DNA of 64,000 bases from VAZQ01 sp035693615 (GCA_035693615.1 DASSGH010000148.1:1-64000); one strand, 5' to 3'. Counted from the stretch's first letter, positions 9,186-18,665 are shown. The notes: generated by a model from the letters alone, not told the origin. Translations and numbers: made by a program.

Positions 9186-10192
9186 GCGCCTTGCTCGAAG
9201 TCAACGATCTGAAGAAGCACTTTGCGGTGCGCAGCGCCCCGTTGGGCTTCGGTACCGTTTTGGTCCGTGCGGTCGACGGCGTGTCGTTCCACGTCGAACG
9301 CGGCGAGACGCTGGCGTTGGTCGGCGAATCCGGTTGCGGCAAGTCCACCGTCGGCCGCGCGATCCTGCGATTGTTCGACATCACCGAGGGGCAAGTCGTC
9401 CTCGACGGCCGGCGCATAGACGAGCTTTCCCCCGGCCCGTTGCGTCCGCTGCGCCGGCGGGTCCAGGCGGTATTCCAGGATCCATTTTCCAGCCTCAATC
9501 CACGCATGCGCCTGCGCGACATTCTGGCCGAACCTATGCGAAACTTCGGGCTGGCCGAGTCAAAAGCCGACGTTGACGTGCGGGTCAACGCGCTCCTGGA
9601 GAAAGTGCGGCTGCCGCGCGAGATGGCGAACCGATGGCCGCACGAATTGTCCGGCGGCCAGCGCCAGCGCATCGGGATCGCCCGGGCGCTCGCTGCCGAG
9701 CCCGAGCTGATCGTGTGCGACGAGGCCGTCTCGGCACTCGATGTCTCCGTCAAAGCGCAAATCGTGAACCTGCTGCAGGACCTGCAACAGGAACTCGGTC
9801 TTGCGCTTTTGTTCATTAGCCACGACCTCGCGATCGTCGAGCACATGACCCACCGAGTCGCGGTGATGTATCTGGGCAAGATCGTCGAGCTCGCTCCGAA
9901 GGAACGTATTTTCGCCGCGCCCAAGCATCCCTACACCGAGGCGCTGCTCTCTGCCGTGCCGATGCCCGAGCCCGGCGCGGCGCGCAAGCGCATCATTCTC
10001 CAAGGCGATGTGCCGAGCCCGATCAATCCACCCAAAGGCTGCCGTTTTCATACCCGCTGCCCCTACGCTTTCGACCGCTGTCGCGTGGAAGAACCTGAAC
10101 TGCGATCAATGCCAGATGGGCGGCTCGTCGCATGTCACCTGCACGATCTGCCGGCGGCGCAGAACCCATTGGCCGGATCCGGACCGCATTAA
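9182..10192 (+). CDS. ABC transporter ATP-binding protein (DppF/OppF type)
   Basis: A 336-residue ATPase and the last gene of the importer operon. It has Walker A GESGCGKST, signature LSGGQRQRI and the C-terminal Cys-containing extension (GCRFHTRCPYAFDRC). Walker B reads LIVCDEAVSALD, with Ala where most relatives have Pro; the catalytic Glu is kept, so activity need not be lost. The true start is the ATG in the ATGA overlap, although the frame is open far upstream. Confidence 0.92.
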   Translation: MSALLEVNDLKKHFAVRSAPLGFGTVLVRAVDGVSFHVERGETLALVGESGCGKSTVGRAILRLFDITEGQVVLDGRRIDELSPGPLRPLRRRVQAVFQDPFSSLNPRMRLRDILAEPMRNFGLAESKADVDVRVNALLEKVRLPREMANRWPHELSGGQRQRIGIARALAAEPELIVCDEAVSALDVSVKAQIVNLLQDLQQELGLALLFISHDLAIVEHMTHRVAVMYLGKIVELAPKERIFAAPKHPYTEALLSAVPMPEPGAARKRIILQGDVPSPINPPKGCRFHTRCPYAFDRCRVEEPELRSMPDGRLVACHLHDLPAAQNPLAGSGPH

Positions 10193-10325
10193 CCCCCCGC
10201 GTTCACGCATCCGTTAGGCCATAGCGATCAACTATGCCGCACCCATACAGCATACGCTTTGCGCGGCCGGCCCTTGAACTCGGAAATCAGCGAGTAGTAC
10301 CATTCCACCGCTGGAGGGGTTCAGC

Positions 10326-11861
10326 GTGCCGTACGTCCCTGGTTTTGCGCACGACGTATTTGTCAGCTACGCGCACGGACTCAAGCCGCTCGCCGGCTTC
10401 CGGGGAAGGCGCAGCGATTTCATCAGCAATTGGACGCATTCATTCGTCGACGACCTCACCAGTCAACTTGACGTGGTCTTGGGCACAAAAGACGACAAGC
10501 GTCGCGTTTCGATCTGGATGGATCCCGCGCTTGAGGGACATATTCCTCTCAGCGAGGGACTAAACGCGGAGATAAAACAGTCGGCATTGCTCCTGGTGGT
10601 GATGTCGGACTTCTACTTAAGCTCGCCTTGGTGCTGCAACGAGCTCAAATGGTTTTCCGATCATGCTGGCAGCAGGGACAGAATTTTTGTCGTAAAGGCG
10701 TTCAATACGGACGTCGAGCGATGGCCGGCCGCGCTCAAGCCTGACGGCCATCCTCTGCCCGGCTATCCATTCTGTCGTCTTGAACGGGCGGACCATCCGG
10801 GGAGACCATTCGGATGGCCGCAGCCCGATGAAACCGACAAGGCCTACTGGGACGGCATTTGGAAGCTCGCGCATTCCATAGCGTCGCAGTTGAAACGCAT
10901 GGAATATGCGGCGGCCAGGACCCCCGTCAGCGCGGGAGCGCGAGCAAGTGCCGAGAGCGTCCCCGCGCGCGTGGGCCGCACCCTCTTCCTCGGTTACATG
11001 CACGACAGCTTGCAGCGAGAACGACAGGCGCTTCGCGGGCAGCTGGACGAGGCCGGATTCAAGATCGTGCCGCCCACCAGCGATGACCCGGTCGATGAAC
11101 CAACCGTGAAAAGCGCATTCGAGATATATGTTCCGGGCTCGGACGCCATCATTCTGATCGCCAACCAAAACTCTGAGCTCTGGCCGAAAGGACAAGACGG
11201 CGGACCGTTAGGCCTGCAGTTTCAACTCGCCAAGCAATACCGAATTCCCGTCCACCTTTGGCTGCAAACAAACGACCTCAGCACGGTCCACAACCCGCAA
11301 TACCGGTCCTTCCTGGCGAACGTCGAAGCTAACGCTCGTGGCGACTCGGACATTTTGATCCATGCGAAAGATAGCGACGAGTTCGTGCGATATATCGGGC
11401 GCAAACTCGATACCGCGCCGAAACCGAGCAAAGGAGCGGAACAGCTCGCCGTCGTGTGCTCCAACGCGAAATTCGGTCAAGCGAGACATGACGAATTTAA
11501 GCAAACCGTGACCGAGGCGTTGCAGGAGGCCGAACGCTCTACGATCTTTCCGGACGATGAATCCGGACAGATACGCCTGATAGAGTTGCAGGAGGACATT
11601 TCTCGCGCCGATACCGTCGTTGTCGTTTGCTTCGATCAAGAATGGTATTGGGCTAACAGGATCATTCAGGAGCTCGGACAGATGATGGGCGAGCACAGCG
11701 CGAAGACCAGGATATTCGTCACCGGGCCGGAGGACCGCAAGAAAGGCAAATTCGTGCCGCCGTTCAAATTCAAGACGGTGGTCGGAACCAGCCCCGACAA
11801 CCGCGTACCGGTCAATCAGGTCGCCGAAGAAATAAAGAAGATTGTCGGCGGCGGCGCCTAG
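10326..11861 (+). CDS. TIR-domain protein with two further TIR-like modules
   Basis: A 511-residue cytosolic protein starting at a GTG with a strong GGAGGGG site six bases upstream. Residues 8-150 form a TIR domain: strand A HDVFVSYAH, then VSIWMD, then YLSSPWCCNELKWF, which strongly resembles the plant TIR alpha-C motif. Its Glu106 sits where TIR NADases carry the catalytic Glu. Residues about 216-345 (RTLFLGYMHDS, SDAIILIANQNSELWP) and 372-490 (QLAVVCSNAKF, DTVVVVCFDQEWYW) look like two more Rossmann-like TIR-type modules that lack this Glu motif, so they may bind rather than cleave. The nSTAND1 gene follows after 16 bases. I infer a conflict or anti-phage role with NAD+ cleavage or nucleotide signal production; no signal peptide is seen. 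Confidence 0.8.
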   Translation: MPYVPGFAHDVFVSYAHGLKPLAGFRGRRSDFISNWTHSFVDDLTSQLDVVLGTKDDKRRVSIWMDPALEGHIPLSEGLNAEIKQSALLLVVMSDFYLSSPWCCNELKWFSDHAGSRDRIFVVKAFNTDVERWPAALKPDGHPLPGYPFCRLERADHPGRPFGWPQPDETDKAYWDGIWKLAHSIASQLKRMEYAAARTPVSAGARASAESVPARVGRTLFLGYMHDSLQRERQALRGQLDEAGFKIVPPTSDDPVDEPTVKSAFEIYVPGSDAIILIANQNSELWPKGQDGGPLGLQFQLAKQYRIPVHLWLQTNDLSTVHNPQYRSFLANVEANARGDSDILIHAKDSDEFVRYIGRKLDTAPKPSKGAEQLAVVCSNAKFGQARHDEFKQTVTEALQEAERSTIFPDDESGQIRLIELQEDISRADTVVVVCFDQEWYWANRIIQELGQMMGEHSAKTRIFVTGPEDRKKGKFVPPFKFKTVVGTSPDNRVPVNQVAEEIKKIVGGGA

Positions 11862-11877
11862 GCCGGAGCGAGCGGAG

Positions 11878-14800
11878 ATGCTGCAAAGCCTCGATGACCA
11901 GGCTGCGCTTGCGCCGCGCTGGCCGCCTTCGCCATTCCCCGGTCTGCGCCCTTTCCGAATCACCGCCACTGAAGACGAATCACTGATCTTTTACGGTCGC
12001 AACCGCGCCAAAGACGAAATCCTTGCGCGTCTGAACTCCAGCCATTTGGTGTTTGTTGTTGGCCCGTCGGGTTGCGGCAAATCTTCGCTCCTGAAAGTGG
12101 GGGTGATCCCGGCCTTGCAAGCGGGGCTTCTCACCCACGCCGGAGCAAACTGGCGAACCGCCGAGATGCGCCCGGGCGATCGCCCCGTACGCAACTTGGC
12201 TTGCGCGCTGGCGGGGCTGCGCGCCGACGCGAACACGGACGACGCCTCCGATCAGTTTTACGATATTTTGTGCTCGGACGAGAGCGGGATTTGGCTCGCG
12301 GCCGAGACGTTGGCGCCGCGAGGGGCGCCAAACCCCCTGCTCGTCCTGGTCGATCAATTCGAGGAGGTTTTCGGCTCGCAAATCTCGGCGCAGAGCGAAA
12401 GCAAATTATTGCTGGAATTGATCGTTGCCTTCTGGGCCAAACCGCATCCCAACCTGTTTCTCGTCGTCACGATGAGAACCGATTTTCTGGAACAGTGCGC
12501 CAACTTTCCAAAGCTCGCCGACGCAGTCAACGCGACGTTGTTCATGACGCCGGTGTTGCGCGATTCCGAACTTAAAAGCGTCATTTCACAGCCTCCCGAG
12601 CCGTACCACGGGATGGTGGAACCGAAATTGGTCGAGGCCATCGTCAAAGACACGCCGTCCGAGATCGGTTACAACCCCGATCATCTGCCCTTGATGCAGC
12701 ACGCTCTTTCCTGGCTTTGGAATGACGCGATCTCCGCCGCCGGACTGTCCGAGTCTCCCCCGCGGCCCGACATGCCTGCACCGCCGCGAGCCATCATGCT
12801 CACCTACAAGCACTATGCGGCCCATGGCGGTCTGAAGGGAATTCTCAACAAACATGCCGACGCGCTGCTGACGCAATTGAACGAACGAGAGCAGCACATC
12901 GCGCGCGTCATGTTTACCCGCCTCTCGGAACGAGATGAGAACCGATACCGGCGATCGCCAACATCCGCCGTGGCTCTTGCAAAACTTGCCGGTTGTGGGG
13001 CCGAAGAGCTGGAAAAAGTGGTCTCGGTATTTGCTCATCCGAGCGTTTGCTTTGTTGACCGTCGGCCTTCGGCAAACGGAGCCGGTGAACTTATCGACGT
13101 GAGTCACGAAAGCCTGATCCGTCAATGGGACAAGCTGCGGGGCTGGGCCGACGAGGAAGCCGACAAGGTTCGACGATTTCGCGAGTTGGCTGCGTCGGCC
13201 GGCCAGTGGCAGCATCATGCGCGGTCTGCATCCTTCCTGAAGAGGGGGGCTGATCTCGCCGTATGGCGGCAGTGGTGGAAGTCTGAAAATCCCACGACCG
13301 AATGGGCCAAACGCTACAAACTCGATCGGAACCGCGAGCCGTCGGCAGAACCAGTCGCCCTCTCGAACGAATACCTGGACGAAAGTCACAAACGGGTTGT
13401 GCGGCACAGCTTCTTGGTCGGGGCCATCACCACGGCAGTGTTGATCGTCATTGGCGTGACCCTCGCCGCCATACCGGTGACCAATATCAAAACCGAAAAG
13501 GCGGCCTTGCAAACGGCGAGATATGATACTGCGGCTGCTCGCGGGACCGACCTCATCAACAAGGAAGATCCAAATCTTGCTCTCCTCCTTGCCCTGGCAT
13601 TGCTGCAGCACAAGGAAGCTGACGGCCACCCAATCGAGAAGCTTGCTTATAAGGGCCTCGAATTTATAGGTCTAAAGAAATTCCTGCACCTAACCGAGGC
13701 GGATGATCGTGCGATCGAAGCGCTCGCCTACAAGGCGCTACAGACGCCTCGTCCCACGGCCGTCCTGGCAGCTCCGACCGGATTTCCAACCGCCACTTTC
13801 TCGCCCGATGGCCAACTCTTGCTGATCTCCACTGGGAACGCTTTTCAGGTGTGGAAGGCGGACGAGACCGAGCTGGTCAAGGAATTCAGACCGCGTGAGA
13901 TATCTGCAGGGCGCCGCGCCGTATGGAGTCGCGACGGCCGATGGATTATCGGTGCGACTGATGACAGCCGCACAGCATTATTAGCGCCGTGTTCGGTGCC
14001 AGTCCCTGAGCTGCGGAAATACTTTCCACAATGCACGAACCAAAATGAAGACGAGATCCGGATAATCGCTGAGAGGGGCACGGCGTCCTGGCCGAGCACT
14101 CTGAGTCCGGCGGGGGATAGGCTGTTGACGGGCGGCAGCGGCGTAGCTCCGCAACTTTGGGATGTCGCTTCCAATCCCGCAAAGTCCGCCTTTCTTTATA
14201 ATGGCGGACCAGCCAACTTCGCGATCGGGTTCAGTCAGCAAGGAGATCGGTTCGCGCTGGGAAGCACGGATGGATCGGTCAACATATTTGACACCGCCGA
14301 GCCGGCCCAAGCATCCACTCTTCGGCCGCAGGGCTGCAAGGGCAGCCTAGAAAACCGGACGGTTCAAGTCTTCTCACTGGCGTTCAACCCGGAGAAAGAT
14401 AAAGCGGACGAGCTGGTTTCCATAACTGTCGATGGGTGCGTGCGACTATGGAACGTGAAGGACCAAACGCTCATAAAGGATCACAGCCTTAGAAATACGG
14501 GATTTTTTTTCGTAGCCTTCGATCCGGCCGGCCAAAAAATTGCCATGACGTCCGATGACGGCTCGATTCGGATCTGGGAGCCTAGCAATCCTGACAACCC
14601 TGAGCGGATCCTTCGAGGCCATCGTGGTCCAACGTGGACAGTGGAATTCAGTCGCGGCACCGGCTTGCTCGCATCGGCATCGACGGAATCGGTCCGCATT
14701 TGGCCGCTCGAGCCCGCTTTGCACCCCACGGTGTTGCCCGCTGCACCCGAGCGCTTCGGCGCGCTGACATCTTTTGACTCTCAAGACGGTGCGCTCGTAT

Positions 14801-15234
14801 TGCGTATCGGAGAGCGAGAGGTCACGTTGGATGACCCGCATTCCGGCCAAAATGTGGTGGCAGCGGCGATCTCGAAGGATGGCAAGCGCCTTTTAGTGGC
14901 GGATAAGGCGAAAACGCTCAAACTTTACGACTTGAACGGTTCACGTGTGCCGGTCGCAAAATTCGAAGTCCCGGGCGTCGAGTGGAACAGTGTCGGCTTT
15001 GTCAGAAACCCGAATCGCAATGCGGAAGGGACGGCGGAAGAAGAACTTATGGTGGCAGGGACGGCGAAGGGAGAGTTCTATGCTTGGCCGTATTTCAAAG
15101 ATCGTAATGCAATGATTGAGTTCGCCAAGGAAACCCTACCCGTGGACCAGAATCTCAAGATCATCGAGCTATCTCAGGATGATAGGTGCCGATTTGGAGT
15201 AGACACCACGTCGCCACCCTGTCCAGAAAGCTGA
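11878..15234 (+). CDS. nSTAND1 NTPase with internal membrane segment and WD40 propeller
   Basis: A 1118-residue protein. ATG 11878 has CGGAG nine bases upstream; a TTG 36 bases earlier would overlap the TIR gene. Near the N-terminus is PFPGLRPF, a hallmark of the nSTAND1 family, then Walker A GPSGCGKSS (62-70), Walker B LLVLVDQFEEVF (Asp159) and MRTDFLE. A helical region follows, then one clear membrane segment at about 512-533 (FLVGAITTAVLIVIGVTLAAIPV). From about residue 620 to the end there are roughly eight WD40-type blades (for example FSPDGQLLLIST, FDPAGQKIAMTSDDGSIRIWEP). STAND proteins act as sensor switches that oligomerise on ligand binding. The propeller is the likely sensor and the TIR protein upstream the likely effector or partner; this pairing is inference. 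Confidence 0.85.
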   Translation: MLQSLDDQAALAPRWPPSPFPGLRPFRITATEDESLIFYGRNRAKDEILARLNSSHLVFVVGPSGCGKSSLLKVGVIPALQAGLLTHAGANWRTAEMRPGDRPVRNLACALAGLRADANTDDASDQFYDILCSDESGIWLAAETLAPRGAPNPLLVLVDQFEEVFGSQISAQSESKLLLELIVAFWAKPHPNLFLVVTMRTDFLEQCANFPKLADAVNATLFMTPVLRDSELKSVISQPPEPYHGMVEPKLVEAIVKDTPSEIGYNPDHLPLMQHALSWLWNDAISAAGLSESPPRPDMPAPPRAIMLTYKHYAAHGGLKGILNKHADALLTQLNEREQHIARVMFTRLSERDENRYRRSPTSAVALAKLAGCGAEELEKVVSVFAHPSVCFVDRRPSANGAGELIDVSHESLIRQWDKLRGWADEEADKVRRFRELAASAGQWQHHARSASFLKRGADLAVWRQWWKSENPTTEWAKRYKLDRNREPSAEPVALSNEYLDESHKRVVRHSFLVGAITTAVLIVIGVTLAAIPVTNIKTEKAALQTARYDTAAARGTDLINKEDPNLALLLALALLQHKEADGHPIEKLAYKGLEFIGLKKFLHLTEADDRAIEALAYKALQTPRPTAVLAAPTGFPTATFSPDGQLLLISTGNAFQVWKADETELVKEFRPREISAGRRAVWSRDGRWIIGATDDSRTALLAPCSVPVPELRKYFPQCTNQNEDEIRIIAERGTASWPSTLSPAGDRLLTGGSGVAPQLWDVASNPAKSAFLYNGGPANFAIGFSQQGDRFALGSTDGSVNIFDTAEPAQASTLRPQGCKGSLENRTVQVFSLAFNPEKDKADELVSITVDGCVRLWNVKDQTLIKDHSLRNTGFFFVAFDPAGQKIAMTSDDGSIRIWEPSNPDNPERILRGHRGPTWTVEFSRGTGLLASASTESVRIWPLEPALHPTVLPAAPERFGALTSFDSQDGALVLRIGEREVTLDDPHSGQNVVAAAISKDGKRLLVADKAKTLKLYDLNGSRVPVAKFEVPGVEWNSVGFVRNPNRNAEGTAEEELMVAGTAKGEFYAWPYFKDRNAMIEFAKETLPVDQNLKIIELSQDDRCRFGVDTTSPPCPES

Positions 15235-15293
15235 TCGGCCCAGCCATACGAGATCACAACTGTCGATGAGGGGGCGCACGCGGTCAGCGGCTC

Positions 15294-17180
15294 TCATCTG
15301 GCATGCCGATCCCCTTTGCCACGCCGGCGGAGCGAAAACCACGAGCGGCCGGACACATGGCTGCGCTGAGCGCGGGCGCGCCTGCTCTCAAGCACGAATC
15401 GCCACTCGCCCAGTTCGTCGCCCATGATTTTTGCGACCCTTACGGCGGCGACTGCGAGCTGGTCGTAGCTCATCGGCGTGGAGAGAATAACTCGCCGCAA
15501 TCTCGTCAGAGCCGCGGCCATCGCCGCGGAGCGCTCGGCCAACCGAACGAGGTCAGCCGCCGCTCGTATGCCATTGAAAGCCGCCGCCATGGCAGGCAAC
15601 ACAAAGAAGAGCACGATGGCGACGGGCTTCCACGAAACGTCGGCAACTCCGCCAAAGTAGTAGGCCGAAATTCCGTACAAACCTGCGACGACAATGGCCG
15701 AAGCAAGCGCAACTCTTGCGGCCGCGGATAACCGCCGATCCAACAGCCCTAGTTGGCGGAAGTTGGCGCGATGATACTTCAGTTGTTCCGGAATTTCGCT
15801 CTCGACGAGTTGGTTTGCCAAACCTGCAACCTCGCCTGCTCCAATTGTGCCGTGCGGCGGGTCAAGCGCCCGCGCGTACCGGCGGAGATACCACTCGACC
15901 CAGGATTCGCGATAACGCCGAAACGGAGCGGCGTCTGCAGGGAAGCCAAAGCCTAGCGGATGCAGGAACCGCAGGCATCTCAACCGCTCTGCAATGACTC
16001 GGTAGTCGAGCCATCGCTCTTGCCAGCGCTGTGTCGTCCGCGTCATGGAATCGAGCAGAACAAGTCCGTTTACCAGCACCTGGACGATGACCGAAACGCC
16101 GGCAATGAATGGAAACAAGACGAATGCCACCGCAGAAAAGAGCGCCGCGAGAATCGTCAGCAGAAATTCGCTCGCGGTGCTTGAGCGATAAAGCCGACCA
16201 TAGTGATTGGCGAGGCTGTCGATTCTGCCCAAATCACCTAACAATTGGCTCCGTGGTGCGAGATGCCGAGGCAAACTCGCCGTTGCCGGAGTCGATTGAG
16301 CCTCCAGCTTTGCGCGAGCCTCCGTGTCAGTCTTTGCTATTCCCCCCACGCCGAACAATTTGAGTAGCAACGGATATTCAAACCGAATACTTCGATAATC
16401 GTTCTTTTCCTCGAGCAAGTCGATAAGGCCCTGACGGGCGCTTTGACCCCGCGGAGGCAACAAGATTCGCGATACCAAGCGCGCCAAGTCGAGAGGCTTG
16501 CGCGCAAGATCGAGCGCGATGGGGCTTGCCAGTTCCTCATCATCGGGAGCTATGAGCAACGTCGCGTCTTCGGGCCGATCAGGGGCAATGACGATGACGG
16601 GGATCTTCCGGGAGATCGCAGATTGCACGACGTCTCCCGTGCCGGCGCGGCCGCTCGCCCGCTTTCCGTCCCAAACCGCTACGAGCAGATCGATATTGGC
16701 TAAAATGACCTCGTTGGCGCGTTCATAACTGCGCGCCTGTTCCGCCCGCTCGCCGGGCAAAATCAAGCGGGCATCTGCACTTTCAAAGAGGGACCGCGCA
16801 GCATTGGCCGTCGTCGGCGAGGAAAAGTCCCGGGCATACTCATCGAACGGAAAAGGCAACACGCAAACGATCGCGCTGCCCGCGGCCCGTGCCGCCTGCG
16901 CCCCAAGGAGATCAGCTCCCTCGGCCACCATACAGATGGTCCGCAGAACTGGCGCCGCCCTCGAAAAGAACGGCGTTTCGTGCTGCGCGACCTCTCGCAG
17001 GGCGCGAGACAGGTTCGCGAACAACGCGTCGAGCGTCCTCGCAATCGTCGACATATTCGCATCTGCACGGAGTTTTCTATGTCCGGTGACGCCGACGGCC
17101 AAAACGGCGCGCGGCAGGAGTTCTATCGATCGCTCAGACTCCCCGTTCGGCGTCCTGGCCTCGGGCATGACGCGCGTCAT
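15294..17180 (-). CDS. SLOG-domain protein with C-terminal four-helix membrane region (SLATT-like)
   Basis: A 628-residue protein. Residues 26-200 form a SLOG (SMF/DprA-LOG) type Rossmann domain: AVGVTGHRKLR (28-38), VAEGAD (85-90), IVCVLPFP, and LLVAVWDGKR...GRAGTGDVV, a typical SLOG nucleotide-binding pattern. A linker leads to two hydrophobic helix pairs (about 338-378 and 489-540) with amphipathic stretches between, resembling SLATT-type membrane effectors. SLOG domains bind nucleotide-derived ligands, for example in Thoeris ThsA. The ATG overlaps the patatin stop by four bases (ATGA), so both are translated from one message. I infer a ligand-gated membrane effector; the SLATT assignment rests on layout and context rather than on a motif. 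Confidence 0.72.
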   Translation of the reverse strand: MTRVMPEARTPNGESERSIELLPRAVLAVGVTGHRKLRADANMSTIARTLDALFANLSRALREVAQHETPFFSRAAPVLRTICMVAEGADLLGAQAARAAGSAIVCVLPFPFDEYARDFSSPTTANAARSLFESADARLILPGERAEQARSYERANEVILANIDLLVAVWDGKRASGRAGTGDVVQSAISRKIPVIVIAPDRPEDATLLIAPDDEELASPIALDLARKPLDLARLVSRILLPPRGQSARQGLIDLLEEKNDYRSIRFEYPLLLKLFGVGGIAKTDTEARAKLEAQSTPATASLPRHLAPRSQLLGDLGRIDSLANHYGRLYRSSTASEFLLTILAALFSAVAFVLFPFIAGVSVIVQVLVNGLVLLDSMTRTTQRWQERWLDYRVIAERLRCLRFLHPLGFGFPADAAPFRRYRESWVEWYLRRYARALDPPHGTIGAGEVAGLANQLVESEIPEQLKYHRANFRQLGLLDRRLSAAARVALASAIVVAGLYGISAYYFGGVADVSWKPVAIVLFFVLPAMAAAFNGIRAAADLVRLAERSAAMAAALTRLRRVILSTPMSYDQLAVAAVRVAKIMGDELGEWRFVLESRRARAQRSHVSGRSWFSLRRRGKGDRHAR

Positions 17181-18355
17181 CCCAGCATCACGCTCTTCGG
17201 GCGCGCCACCAGATGGTCACGCGTGATCTGCCGCTCGGCCGCCCGTGCACCCAGCTCATAGAGCGCAGGGATGTTCTCAGGCGCGTCGATCAGCTGATAC
17301 CTCTCGAGTGTTCGCTGCTCGATCGAGACCCCCAGTTCACGCGCCAGCCAGTCCTGCTCGAGTCGGATATCGTAGCGCAAGAACCGAAACAGCGGCTGGC
17401 CGCGCGGTGCAGGAATTCCCGCCACATCCGCAAGCTCACTGTTGATCGGCCAGCTGGTCGGGGTATCGCCCAGCCACGACATCATCGTGAGCACGAGCTG
17501 AGCGGACTCGGCAATTTGCGCGCTGAGCGCCCGTATCGCCATTCCAATCGGCCGAATCCAAGCGAGTTCATTGAGACTGACGTGGGGACGAAAGCCCCCT
17601 GTCCCTATGGAGACGATCGTCAAGTTCTCAGGACCGAGCGGCCAGGAGAGTCCGTATTGCGGAAGGGCGGCATAAAGAAAAAGTTGAAGCGCCGGGTTGT
17701 TGTGCGGCGTGAGCCCGCCATCAACAAATAAACCAGGCGGTTCATCCGCGATAATCTCAATCAGTTCGGGGTCGAAATAATGCGGTGCGGCCGCGCTCGC
17801 GCGAATGACGTTGGTCAGCCGGTAATATCGATTGCCGACAAATGCGCGATCCGTCGGCGTGTCCCAATACTTGGACCGTGGATTATTGGCAATGACCCAG
17901 CAGCTCCCGGTGTCCAGGCGTTTGGTGACGATGCCCAGGCCGGTGCGCAGATTCTCGGAGTCGAGCGTTCGATCGCCAATGATAGTTTCGAGTTCGGAAA
18001 TAAGGTTATGTCGATCGAATTTCGAGATCAGTCCTCCAAACCGCCAAAACGAGCGGCGAAATACTCGAGGACCTAGCGCTTGATAAAACTTCCGCACATC
18101 GGCGGCCCGATAGCCGAGGGCGAGAGCACCGGCAATGATGGCGCCCGTCGACGTTCCTCCGATGAAATCAAACCAATCGCAGAGTAGAGTCGGTCGACCT
18201 TCGATGTCTTCGATGAGCTTTTCCAGCCGCTCAAGAAATCCGATGGCGACTGCTCCGCGGACCCCTCCGCCGTCGAGGGAAAGCATCCGCTTGGGGCCTG
18301 GCCCAAAAAGATGTCGGTCGCGGGACGACAGACCAGCGATCTCTGGCGGAGACAT
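17177..18355 (-). CDS. Patatin-like phospholipase
   Basis: A 392-residue patatin-family lipid acyl hydrolase. It has the oxyanion-hole loop DGGGVRG (28-34), the nucleophile elbow GTSTG with Ser69, and the partner VDGG with Asp212, so the Ser-Asp dyad is complete. No signal peptide is seen, so it should act on the inner face of the membrane. It is the first gene of a two-gene operon and overlaps the SLOG gene by four bases. Patatin enzymes are known phospholipid-degrading effectors in CBASS (CapV) and other conflict systems. No cyclase of the CD-NTase type is present here, so activation by another signal is inferred. No clear Shine-Dalgarno site precedes the ATG. Confidence 0.88.
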   Translation of the reverse strand: MSPPEIAGLSSRDRHLFGPGPKRMLSLDGGGVRGAVAIGFLERLEKLIEDIEGRPTLLCDWFDFIGGTSTGAIIAGALALGYRAADVRKFYQALGPRVFRRSFWRFGGLISKFDRHNLISELETIIGDRTLDSENLRTGLGIVTKRLDTGSCWVIANNPRSKYWDTPTDRAFVGNRYYRLTNVIRASAAAPHYFDPELIEIIADEPPGLFVDGGLTPHNNPALQLFLYAALPQYGLSWPLGPENLTIVSIGTGGFRPHVSLNELAWIRPIGMAIRALSAQIAESAQLVLTMMSWLGDTPTSWPINSELADVAGIPAPRGQPLFRFLRYDIRLEQDWLARELGVSIEQRTLERYQLIDAPENIPALYELGARAAERQITRDHLVARPKSVMLG

Positions 18356-18665
18356 TGAGATAAATAGATGTGATCGCCTCTGGAGCGCGCATCTGCATTC
18401 TAGGCAGAACGGAGTGAAATAATCCAGGCCGGTCCAACGGCGACAGCCGCATGCCTCTCAACGGCAACCCGCGACCGCCGCCCGACCGACCCTTCTTGGA
18501 AACCTCGCGAATATCCCATTCTGCTCTTGAATGATGGGCCTTTCGGGACTTCAATTGGAGGCAAGACACCGCCGAAGGCGGCGAACAATCAGCCCGGTCT
18601 CGCTCGGCTCCGGGAAGGTGCGTGACGATCGAGGGAGTAAACGGACTCGGCGAGAGGAGGGATCA
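18356..18665. other. Divergent intergenic region, no gene
   Basis: This stretch separates the leftward patatin operon from the rightward ABC importer and must carry both promoters. I see no convincing promoter consensus, repeat or RNA gene. A good ribosome site (GGAGG) lies at its right end for the gene at 18666. Confidence 0.5.

Noticed and set aside
10193..18665. Defence block as an integrated genomic island with attachment sites
   Set aside because: No tRNA, integrase or matching direct repeats at the two ends could be found by eye; only the gene content and lower GC suggest transfer.
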